Positions 55,901 to 63,096 of a stretch of 64,000 bases of DNA are shown here, one piece after another; the stretch's first letter is position 1, and each line of letters begins with the position of its first letter. Where the stretch lies: NCBI RefSeq assembly GCF_017357865.1, contig NZ_CP060096.1, positions 248,001 to 312,000 of the forward strand. The letters run 5' to 3'. The DNA is from Aceticella autotrophica (GTDB lineage Bacteria > Bacillota > Thermoanaerobacteria > Thermoanaerobacterales > Thermoanaerobacteraceae). The translations under genes were made by a program, and so were the position numbers. The notes beneath the pieces are model-generated. The model was not told the origin of the DNA. It saw only the letters and a list, made by a program, of their open reading frames with translations, and searched no databases.

Positions 55901-58728
55901 ATAATCCGATTAGCATTACTGACCCGTTTGGGAATATCACATCTTTGACATATGATACAAACGGGATGTTGCAGACTGTAAAAAAACCAGGTTCAGGGAT
56001 TTACACCATTGCTTATCAAAACGGTTTAGTTAAAATGCTTACTGATCCAGTTGGTAATACTATTACTTATGGTTATGATGCGGCAGGACGACCAATAAAA
56101 ATAACAGATGCTGCAGGCAAAGCTGTTAACATAGCTTATGATAATTGCGACAGAATAACAAGCATTATTGATCCTATGGGTAATAAGAGGACATATTCTT
56201 ATGATAGCCGTGGCAATATGCTTAATGTGACGGATCCAAATGGTAATGTTACTCATTTTTCCTATAATGGAAATAATAAACTAACAAATGTCAAGGATGC
56301 TCTTGGGAATGTGACAAAATACGAATATGACGGGGAAGATCGTTTGATTAAGATTACTGATGCATATGGTAATGTATTTACATTAACGCGTGATGAAAAA
56401 GGCAGGATTGTTGGCATAACCGATCCGACAGGAAGAACCCAAGGTTTTCAATATGACAATGTAGACAATCTGTTAAGTATGACAGATGCCAATGGAGCAA
56501 AGGTAATTGAATTTGGATATGATATGTTAAATAATCCTGTTACTATTAAAGATGCTTTGGGCAATACCGTTACAAACCGTTATGATAATCTAAACCGCCT
56601 AATAGAAAGTATCGACCAGCTTGGACGAAAGGCTCAGTATATTTATGATGACTTGAACCGTTTGGTTTCATCTTTAGATGCAGTTGGCGGATCGAGTAGT
56701 CAGAGTTTTGATGCGGATGGCAATAAGATAAACATGGTTGATCCTAACGGCAATAAAATAAGTTTTAAATATGACAAAGCCGGGAGATTAATAGAAGCAA
56801 CATCGGCAGATGGTTGCAAATCAAGTTTTGCTTATAACAACAGAGGATTAATCTCCGAATCGACAAACGGGCGTGGTCAAAAAACGACTTACAACTATGA
56901 CGACAATGGAAGGTTAGTTAGTTTCACAGACCAGGAAGGAACAGTGTCTTATACCTATGATGCAAATGGAAACGTCTTGACAGTAAGCGATGCAAATGGG
57001 ATATCTGTGCGCGAATATGATGCGCTGAATCGAGTAGTAAAATACACTGATGGGCGTGGCAATACCATTCATTATGTCTACGATGCCGCAGGTAATCTGA
57101 TTACCCTTGCATATCCTGACGGCAAAGAAGTTCACTATCAGTATGATGCCGCTAACCGTCTGACAAAGGTTACTGACTGGGCTAATCGTACTACAACTTA
57201 CCAGTATGATAATAACGGTCGTCTTATGAAAGCATTACAAGCCGATGGCAGTATTTTAACAATGGATTATGATAGTGCCGGACATTTGATTAAACAGACA
57301 GATGTAAGCGCCAATGGGAATGTGATAGCTCAGTATGATTATACTTACGATGCTGCAGGAAATTTAAAAACTGAAGATTCAGCTGCAATAAAGCCACCGA
57401 CTTCAAGTTCAAACACATCAATAACCTATACTGCAGGTAACCGTATTACTGCGTTCAATGGTCGAACCGTTCAATATGATGATGACGGCAACATGACTTA
57501 CGGACCTTTGAAAGGCTTAATGGTGAAGTATAGCTATAACTCTCGCAATCAGCTTGTTAGTGTAGGTGGAACAAGTTACATCTATGATGCAGAAGGCAAC
57601 CGTATTGCACTTATTGAAGGGAATAACAGGACAGACTATATTATTAACCCGGAAGCTACATTGAGTCAAGTTCTTGTAAAAAAAGATTCTCAAGGTCGAC
57701 AGACATATTACATTTATGGTATAGGTCTTATCGGGCAGGAGGAAGCTGACGGTACCTATCATACTTACCATTATGACATGCGTGGAAGCACTATAGCTTT
57801 GACTGATCAAACAGGGAAAGTAACCGATGAGTTTTCTTATGCACCTTACGGAGAACTGTCGTATCACAAAGGTAATACATTCACACCGTTTTTATACAAT
57901 GGTCGCGATGGTGTAATGACCGATGAAAATGGCTTGTATTACATGCGAAATAGGTACTATAACACCGATATCAAACGATTTATCAATCAGGATTATCTGA
58001 TTGGAAGCATAATCTACGGTCAGACATTAAACCGCTATGCATATGTTAATGGAAATCCTGTTCTATATATAGATCCTAATGGTAATTTTTGGGGATATGA
58101 TGATTTAGTTGTATTCCTTGCCGGTGGTGTTGCAAATGCAAGTTTTGATTATATTTTTGATTATATTGACGACAACATTTCGGATAGTTCTTTTAAGCCA
58201 GATTACCGTCAAATTATTGGTAGTTTTATTTTAGGAGGAATAGGTGCCCTTGCGGCGTATGACCTTCATGTCCCTATCCTTAAAGGACCTGTTACGGATG
58301 GTATTATTGGTTTACTAAGTAGCATAAAAGATCAATATTTTAAATCTCACACGGTAAATTGGAAAGATGCGCTATTGGATGCAGGTATAAGTATTCTTGG
58401 AGGCATTTCAGAAAGAGGAGCAATAAAAAGAATAAAGAAAGGTAATATAAAAAGATTCTTTAAAGAATTAGAGAAGAATGTCTCTACTTATTTAGATGCT
58501 ATAAAAGATAAAGATTTTATAAATTTAACATTAAAATCTTTTATAATTACATCAAAGCAAAAATTAATAGAAAATGGAATAGAATATTTATTTGAACAAT
58601 GTTATAAATCAATATTGAAAAATTTAGGTGACTATTATAAGGATGCTCAAAAATCTCTTAATGAATTGGTGGAATCCATGATAGAATATTCAGATGTAGT
58701 AAACCCAATAGGAAGTACTACAAAGTAA
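52948..58728 (+). CDS. Large secreted RHS/YD-repeat protein with C-terminal variable domain
   Basis: The 1926-aa protein has a Sec signal (K-K-R-F-P-K-I-I-A-L-I-I-A-I-L to F-A). Then come three nearly identical 82-aa beta repeats (about 97-342), a ~240-aa flavodoxin- or glutamine-amidotransferase-like domain (about 350-590, with Y-D-T-L-L-L-F and G-G-G-K-L-I-I-W-D), and a DUF6531-like start (A-E-P-I-N-T-A-T-G). More than 25 YD repeats follow, then the RHS core ending R-Y-Y-N-T-D-I-K-R-F-I-N-Q-D and N-P-V-L-Y-I-D-P-N-G. The last ~215 residues are unrelated, helix-rich, with a glycine-rich hydrophobic part. RHS shells often enclose a C-terminal toxin, but no toxin family or immunity gene is recognised. 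I start at the ATG at 52948 behind GGGGAAAGGG. Confidence 0.92.
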   Translation: MLSMFADTKKRFPKIIALIIAILIIMQSISLTAFAESNNLLTIQSTQSTTKIFNQGSLMSAAPKIVTGGDGGGTVSVPVVYNKLKKAYSVNSPMSPPTTYGITVNNAVYANVYTDKQAAPAGGTVTINISDIKPGYQFKSITVKDSSGSQVATTEVKAGQQYTFTMPASAVIVSAEIEPTTYGITVNNAVYANVYTDKQAAPAGDTVTINISDIKPGYQFKSITVKDSSGSQVATTEVKPGQQYTFTMPASAVIVSAEIEPTTYGITVNNAVYANVYTDNQKASAGDTVTINISDIKPGYQFKSITVKDSSGSQVATTEVKPGQQYTFIMPGSAVTVEIILQNNNPLQVLNGSSRNVGIICNNYNIQSISNGFEIHFSDSNSSLRSTDYPNQKFEVIDHSKVSSDILKKYDTLLLFMCNPSSLTAIQKQNITDWIKGGGKLIIWDSDAVPEGESWDYTWLGYPFKSNCPGQTGSTGLGLHIVEENQLSSNDPNSPYYIDTNVINSRTDAVGDSNVMVTYSPGWFIDMLGENNNKVKGPVHAYAFLGSGLIIYSGLDWDDVTGIGYGLGLGDRYGVYMLKKILMLELNVVPGKTVLPCSISGKDAVDNLMRQYPGWFNKDKGPKPDSRVAEPINTATGAHELRLTMLSVKGTQPISLDVCYNSLLLNKGPIGKGWDHNFETYLEVEPSGDVIIHWDANHKNTFVEYGKDQFAPQDISMRFNTLRKNIDGSYVLTCKDQTTYTFNSNGQMIQKANGHGQSLEMTYDSNGHLATVKDSLSGQGFNFHYNTDGLIDNISDTLNRKVLFVYDVSQNLLSITDAEGKTVHYSYNEDGRILTSTDADGKQIFSNTYDDKGRVIAQDDGVTGNQIAHLNYDETSDPGKLITTYTNRNGKTVVYTYDQNYNMLSLKNELGLTTIFDYDASGNLIKVTDSAGKVSKYIYDTYGNLTGVTDPAGNTTKMTYDDRNNLTSVENTAGKKIIYTYDANNNPISITDPFGNITSLTYDTNGMLQTVKKPGSGIYTIAYQNGLVKMLTDPVGNTITYGYDAAGRPIKITDAAGKAVNIAYDNCDRITSIIDPMGNKRTYSYDSRGNMLNVTDPNGNVTHFSYNGNNKLTNVKDALGNVTKYEYDGEDRLIKITDAYGNVFTLTRDEKGRIVGITDPTGRTQGFQYDNVDNLLSMTDANGAKVIEFGYDMLNNPVTIKDALGNTVTNRYDNLNRLIESIDQLGRKAQYIYDDLNRLVSSLDAVGGSSSQSFDADGNKINMVDPNGNKISFKYDKAGRLIEATSADGCKSSFAYNNRGLISESTNGRGQKTTYNYDDNGRLVSFTDQEGTVSYTYDANGNVLTVSDANGISVREYDALNRVVKYTDGRGNTIHYVYDAAGNLITLAYPDGKEVHYQYDAANRLTKVTDWANRTTTYQYDNNGRLMKALQADGSILTMDYDSAGHLIKQTDVSANGNVIAQYDYTYDAAGNLKTEDSAAIKPPTSSSNTSITYTAGNRITAFNGRTVQYDDDGNMTYGPLKGLMVKYSYNSRNQLVSVGGTSYIYDAEGNRIALIEGNNRTDYIINPEATLSQVLVKKDSQGRQTYYIYGIGLIGQEEADGTYHTYHYDMRGSTIALTDQTGKVTDEFSYAPYGELSYHKGNTFTPFLYNGRDGVMTDENGLYYMRNRYYNTDIKRFINQDYLIGSIIYGQTLNRYAYVNGNPVLYIDPNGNFWGYDDLVVFLAGGVANASFDYIFDYIDDNISDSSFKPDYRQIIGSFILGGIGALAAYDLHVPILKGPVTDGIIGLLSSIKDQYFKSHTVNWKDALLDAGISILGGISERGAIKRIKKGNIKRFFKELEKNVSTYLDAIKDKDFINLTLKSFIITSKQKLIENGIEYLFEQCYKSILKNLGDYYKDAQKSLNELVESMIEYSDVVNPIGSTTK
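53238..53975 (+). repeat. Three tandem 246-bp repeats in the RHS gene
   Basis: Units start at about 53238, 53484 and 53730 and are almost identical at the DNA level. Each encodes T-T-Y-G-I-T-V-N-N-A-V-Y-A-N-V-Y-T-D and ends near the next T-T-Y-G. A more diverged fourth copy occurs in the next gene at about 59219-59464. Confidence 0.95.
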
Positions 58729-58799
58729 TAAATAAATTACAAGTTTTAAAAATATTATATAGAAAATTATATCTGAGATATAAGTGCGGGATTTATACT

Positions 58800-58836
58800 C
58801 AAGCTGTAGGAGATGATATATTTTACTTCTACAGCT
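58800..58836 (+). terminator. Hairpin after the RHS gene
   Basis: AGCTGTAGGAG and CTTCTACAGCT form a stem with one mismatch about 70 bp after the RHS stop. No T run follows, so its role as a terminator is uncertain. Confidence 0.45.
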
Positions 58837-58916
58837 ACTACCTATTTCAACACAAGAAATCACATTAAACATCTTTAGAGTTGTAATAAATTAATTAAAA
58901 AAAGGAGGATTCTGAT

Positions 58917-60044
58917 TTGAAGAAAAAAGCTATTTCAATCATAATTGCTGTTGTAATTCAGTTGTTGCTTATAGTACATTGTATATTACCGGTATATGCG
59001 GTAGTTTATACCTATGATGACCTCAATCGTTTGACCTCGGCAACATATGATTCTTCAGGAAACATAACTTATACTTATGATGCCGCCGGTAATATAACTG
59101 GTATAATGACCAAAGGATTTATTACTAATGAAGCAAAAACAACGAATTCAAATAATTCTGGTTCAACAGAATTTAACACTGGAAATGGCACCAGTGGAAG
59201 CAGTTCAACAACGACACCAACGACATATAGAATAACGGTAAATGATGCAGTATATGCAAATGTATATACAGACAAGCAGGCAGCGTCAGCAGGAGATATA
59301 GTGACGATAAACATAAGCAATATACAGCAAGGATACCGGTTCAAATCAATAACGGTGACAAACGGCAGCGGGAACCAATTAGCAACAACAGAGGTAAAAC
59401 CAGGGCAGCAATATACATTCACAATGCCTGCAAGCGCAGTAACGGTATCAGTAATTTTTGAGCCGATTAAACCGATAATTCAGAAATTTAAAGATATTAA
59501 CGGTCATTGGGCAGAAGAAACCATCACAAAACTAGCTGATATGGGAATTGTTTCAGGATATGAAGACGGTACTTTTAAGCCCGACAACAAGATTACACGG
59601 GCAGAAGCTACTGCTATACTGGTTCGTGCTTTAAAGCTTTCACATGGTACAGAAAAAGATTTAAAATTTGCTGACAATGTAGCAATTCCCATTTGGGCAA
59701 AGGGTGTTGTTGCTGCAGCAGCAAAAGAAGGTCTTGTCAAAGGTTATCCACAACCGGATGGCAGTGTAACTTTTGAGGCTGATCGCCCTATTTCGCGTGT
59801 TGAGATTGCAGCAATTATAGTGCGTGTTATGGAAAAGAAAATTGGAAAAGCAATACCTTCTACTCTCAAGTTCATAGACAACACTGCAATTCCTGAGTGG
59901 GGAAAAACAAGCGTAGGCATTGCAGTATCAAAGGGGATTGTTGTTGGATATCCAGATAATACCTTCCGAGCGGATAATCCCGTAACACGTGCAGAGGCTT
60001 CTGTTATGGTGTTTAGATTATTAGAAATACTTGGAAACAAGTAA
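58917..60044 (+). CDS. S-layer homology protein with YD repeat and beta-repeat domain
   Basis: The 375-aa protein has a Sec signal (K-K-K-A-I-S-I-I-I-A-V-V to V-Y-A) and one or two YD units (Y-T-Y-D-D-L-N-R-L-T and Y-T-Y-D-A-A-G-N-I-T). After a Ser/Thr/Asn linker comes one copy of the 82-aa repeat shared with the RHS protein. Three SLH domains close it (F-K-D-I-N-G-H-W-A, F-A-D-N-V-A-I-P-x-W-A and F-I-D-N-T-A-I-P-E-W-G). SLH domains anchor proteins to wall polysaccharide. The TTG start follows AAAGGAGG. The YD start and shared domain suggest it arose from an RHS gene and may cooperate with it. Confidence 0.92.
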   Translation: MKKKAISIIIAVVIQLLLIVHCILPVYAVVYTYDDLNRLTSATYDSSGNITYTYDAAGNITGIMTKGFITNEAKTTNSNNSGSTEFNTGNGTSGSSSTTTPTTYRITVNDAVYANVYTDKQAASAGDIVTINISNIQQGYRFKSITVTNGSGNQLATTEVKPGQQYTFTMPASAVTVSVIFEPIKPIIQKFKDINGHWAEETITKLADMGIVSGYEDGTFKPDNKITRAEATAILVRALKLSHGTEKDLKFADNVAIPIWAKGVVAAAAKEGLVKGYPQPDGSVTFEADRPISRVEIAAIIVRVMEKKIGKAIPSTLKFIDNTAIPEWGKTSVGIAVSKGIVVGYPDNTFRADNPVTRAEASVMVFRLLEILGNK

Positions 60045-60054
60045 TGTAAAGTAA

Positions 60055-60092
60055 AGTGAAGTGATGGAATCTAAATTTCCCATTACTTCACT
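60055..60092 (+). terminator. Terminator after the SLH gene
   Basis: AGTGAAGTGATGG and CCATTACTTCACT form a long stem with one G-T pair around an AATCTAAATTTC loop. Only a short AT-rich stretch follows. Confidence 0.75.
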
Positions 60093-60224
60093 AAAATTTA
60101 AAAATTGAACAGTATTTTTGTATAACAAGTGGTCTAAATGATAAGGATTAAAAAGTGCAATAACAAATAATGCGATGTACTAAAAGTAAAATTGGAAAAG
60201 ATAATATTGAAAGGAGTTTTTTAT

Positions 60225-60656
60225 ATGGAATATGCTGGTTTTTGGAGGAGATTTGTGGCTTTTATAATAGACTATATAATAGTATTAATACCACTTAAGA
60301 TTATTCAGGCGGTTTTTTTCCCAATAAATCCGTCAAATGATCAGATATTGGCAACAGGTAGGATTTTTCACTCTATCGTTATGATCAACATAATTGGAAT
60401 AATGATAAATTGGTTGTATTTTGCACTGATGGAGTCGAGCAGCAAACAAGCAACATTGGGAAAAATGATAATTGGATTATATGTGACAGATTTAGAAGGC
60501 AATAAAATAAGTTTCGCAAGGGCGACGGGCAGATATTTTGCAAAGTTTTTGTCAGCACTTATTTTATGCATTGGCTTTATGATGGCAGGATGGACAAAGG
60601 AAAAACAGGCTTTGCATGATATAATCGCAGGCACACTGGTTTTAAGAGATAATTAA
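60225..60656 (+). CDS. RDD-family membrane protein
   Basis: The 143-aa protein has the RDD pattern: F-W-R-R-F-V-A-F-I-I-D-Y at the start, a second helix around 50-70, T-L-G-K-M-I-I-G-L-Y-V-T-D in the middle, and W-T-K-E-K-Q-A-L-H-D-I-I-A-G-T near the end. Function of the family is mostly unknown; some members are linked to ion exchange. AAAGGAG lies before the ATG at 60225; an in-frame TTG at 60192 is less likely. It stands alone between the SLH gene and the CRISPR type III genes. Confidence 0.88.
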   Translation: MEYAGFWRRFVAFIIDYIIVLIPLKIIQAVFFPINPSNDQILATGRIFHSIVMINIIGIMINWLYFALMESSSKQATLGKMIIGLYVTDLEGNKISFARATGRYFAKFLSALILCIGFMMAGWTKEKQALHDIIAGTLVLRDN

Positions 60657-60671
60657 AATATAGTTATTAAT

Positions 60672-60692
60672 CTACCTATAATGAATTTAATG
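60672..60692 (+). repeat. Degenerate CRISPR-repeat-like sequence
   Basis: CTACCTATAATGAATTTAAT resembles positions 10-29 of the CRISPR repeat (CTACCTATAAGGAATTGAAA), differing at about four sites. It lies 110 bp upstream of the type III operon. It may be chance in AT-rich DNA. Confidence 0.3.
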
Positions 60693-60781
60693 TAATGCAT
60701 AATGTTTTTGGAAAAATAAAATGGTAAAATAAAAATATAAAAACATAATTTAAATTTTTATAAAACATGGAGGGAATATGA

Positions 60782-62233
60782 ATGGAGGATAAATTAGATG
60801 TTTGTGATGATGAATTAGAAAAGAAAAAAGAAGAATGGAAAGTAAAACAAGCTAAGGATGCAGAGGATTATTACTATAAAGAGATATTTCCATTAGTGAA
60901 AAAAAATTTTGAGTTATGTACATGTTCTACGTATCAAAATAAATACGAAAATTTAATCATATCTTTAGGTTTATCTTTTGAACCATTAGTTTTAACAATT
61001 ACAGCGTTAAAACCTGAAAAGATATTATTTTTGCATACACGAGATTCCAATAAGAATTTGGATAAGGTAATTGAATTGACTGGATTATCACCATCTCAAT
61101 ATATCACAGAAGAGATTATAAAAGATGATCCTGCTGATATTTACAGAACTTTAAAAAAGGTATATGTTAATAGATGGAAGAGCCCGGACAAAACAGTTAT
61201 TGATTTTACAGGTGGTACAAAAGCAATGTCTGCAGGAATGGCTATGGCGGGGGCTTATTTTAAAATAGATTTGATTTATGTTGCCAGTGAATATGATAGT
61301 AAAATGCGTAAACCGGTGCCGGGAACCGAAGAATTGAAGATTGTGGAAGATCCTTATAAAGTTTTTGGAGATTTGGAAAAAGAAAAAGGAATAGCGCTTT
61401 TTAACAGAAATGATTTTGTATCGGCAGGCAAGATTTTTTCCGAATTAGAAAGGAGAGTTGCGGAGCGAGATTATGCTTTTTATAAATCACTATCAAATAT
61501 TTATTATCTTTGGGATTGTATGTCTTTTCATGAATGTATTGAAAAGTTTGAAGAATTATTTAGTGCAATAAACAGTTGGAAACCCATTGAAAAAGATTTA
61601 GAGGCTTATAAATATTATAATGCATTGCATCAGCAATATGAACTTATTAAGCCGCTGGAAGCAATAAGTTTAAATGATAAAAACGACGAATGCAAGTATA
61701 TTAAAGACAAAAACTTTTATGTACCACTTATTTTTTCGATATATGCCAATGCTTTAAGAAGAGGTAAAGAGGGGAAGTATGATGTGGCGATTCTGTTGCT
61801 ATACCGTGTTTTAGAATTAATAGCCCAGGTCAGATTGGCAAGTTATGAATTTAATGTTTCTTCTCCTGATTATTCGGTTTTCTCTAAGAGTGAAGAGGAA
61901 TTGTTATCGGAAATGAATGAAAACATTAAGCCTTTCAAAAACTTTAGAGAATATGGAGATTTGCCTCGTAGTAATATGGCATTATTTGATGCGTATGTTT
62001 TAATAAAAGCTATTGGGGATAAATTAATGGAGAATATTAAAATTAAATTAATATATTTTAAGGTACAATTAAGAAACAAATCCATTTTTGCACATGGTTT
62101 TAAGATTTTGCAGGACAAGGACTTTAATAACTTTCATGAAATAGTAAAAAGAATTTTAACTTCTTTTTGTGAAATAAATGATATAGATTTTGAAAATACG
62201 TATAAGAATTATGAATTTATAGAGTTATGTTAA
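60782..62233 (+). CDS. CARF-HEPN protein of type III CRISPR (Csm6/Csx1-related)
   Basis: The 483-aa protein has a CARF-type Rossmann domain (I-L-F-L-H-T-R-D-S at 81-89; V-I-D-F-T-G-G-T-K-A-M-S at 139-150, the ligand-loop motif) and a long helical C-terminal part. R431-N...H438 near the end matches a HEPN RNase motif (R-X6-H, at the long end of the usual range). Proteins of this kind, including the TIGR02710 group, sense cyclic oligoadenylate made by Cas10 and cleave RNA. GGAGGG precedes the ATG. It directly precedes cmr1 with overlapping codons, which supports the role. The HEPN assignment is less certain than CARF. Confidence 0.82.
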   Translation: MEDKLDVCDDELEKKKEEWKVKQAKDAEDYYYKEIFPLVKKNFELCTCSTYQNKYENLIISLGLSFEPLVLTITALKPEKILFLHTRDSNKNLDKVIELTGLSPSQYITEEIIKDDPADIYRTLKKVYVNRWKSPDKTVIDFTGGTKAMSAGMAMAGAYFKIDLIYVASEYDSKMRKPVPGTEELKIVEDPYKVFGDLEKEKGIALFNRNDFVSAGKIFSELERRVAERDYAFYKSLSNIYYLWDCMSFHECIEKFEELFSAINSWKPIEKDLEAYKYYNALHQQYELIKPLEAISLNDKNDECKYIKDKNFYVPLIFSIYANALRRGKEGKYDVAILLLYRVLELIAQVRLASYEFNVSSPDYSVFSKSEEELLSEMNENIKPFKNFREYGDLPRSNMALFDAYVLIKAIGDKLMENIKIKLIYFKVQLRNKSIFAHGFKILQDKDFNNFHEIVKRILTSFCEINDIDFENTYKNYEFIELC

Positions 62234-62265
62234 AGAAATTTAAGATAAAGGGTGAAAATAAAAAA

Positions 62266-63096
62266 ATGGATGAGTCAAGAATGGTTTGTGAAGTTATAAC
62301 TCCTATGTTTATGTCAGGAGCAGATGTAAAGAATACGGAATTAAGAACATCAGAATTTAAGGGAATGATGCGGTTTTGGTGGAGAGCAATAAAGACAGAA
62401 CAGGATATAAAGAAATTAAGAGAAGAGGAAGCAAAACTTTTTGGAGGGACTAATAAAGGTGAGGGGAAAAGTAAGGTTTGGATGAGGATTATTCCTCGGA
62501 AAATAACTTGTAATAACGAGAACCCCTTGCCACACAAAGATGGAAGGTTTACACTTAGAGCTATAATACCACCTTCTGAATTTGAGTTGATTTTAACATC
62601 TCAAGAACGTTCAAAAAAAGAGTTTTATGAAAATCTCTTTAAAATTTCAGCTATTCTTGGTGGATATGGTAAAAGGTCAAGAAGAGGCTTTGGGAGTATT
62701 AAAGTTATAGAACAGAAAGAACAAAATATTGATTTAGAGTTTATTAACAACTTACTGAATAGGATAGAAAAGAATGGATATAAAATTGTTAATAATAAAA
62801 TTATTAACAATAAAAAAGGCGGGAAATATCCATGGATAAAAGAAATTGCAATTGGGGGAAATTACGAAAAATATGAGAGTCTATTAAAAAAAATTGGTAA
62901 TGCTACTCACAAATATTGTGATCCTTCTCTTGGCAGTGGCAAACCGAGGATGGCTTCTCCTGTTTATGTATCTATAATAAAAGAAAATGATGGATATAAA
63001 CCAATAGTAACTACCTTGGAGGGTTGTTTTCCTTCAGGATATCCGCAAGGGAATTCTAACAAGCAAAAATTTTTTATAGATGAGGTGATATCATAG
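62266..63096 (+). CDS. cmr1: Type III-B RAMP protein Cmr1
   Basis: The protein has the Cmr1 signature V-I-T-P-M-F-M-S-G-A, followed by E-L-R-T-S-E-F-K-G-M-M-R-F-W-W-R-A, E-A-K-L-F-G-G and G-G-Y-G-K-R-S-R-R-G-F-G-S, the glycine-rich RAMP loop. Cmr1 sits at the head of the Cmr complex and contacts the 3' side of crRNA and target. Two starts are possible: ATG 62266 with AAGGGTG upstream (chosen), and ATG 62227 overlapping the previous stop. The stop overlaps the next GTG start by one base. Confidence 0.92.
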   Translation: MDESRMVCEVITPMFMSGADVKNTELRTSEFKGMMRFWWRAIKTEQDIKKLREEEAKLFGGTNKGEGKSKVWMRIIPRKITCNNENPLPHKDGRFTLRAIIPPSEFELILTSQERSKKEFYENLFKISAILGGYGKRSRRGFGSIKVIEQKEQNIDLEFINNLLNRIEKNGYKIVNNKIINNKKGGKYPWIKEIAIGGNYEKYESLLKKIGNATHKYCDPSLGSGKPRMASPVYVSIIKENDGYKPIVTTLEGCFPSGYPQGNSNKQKFFIDEVIS

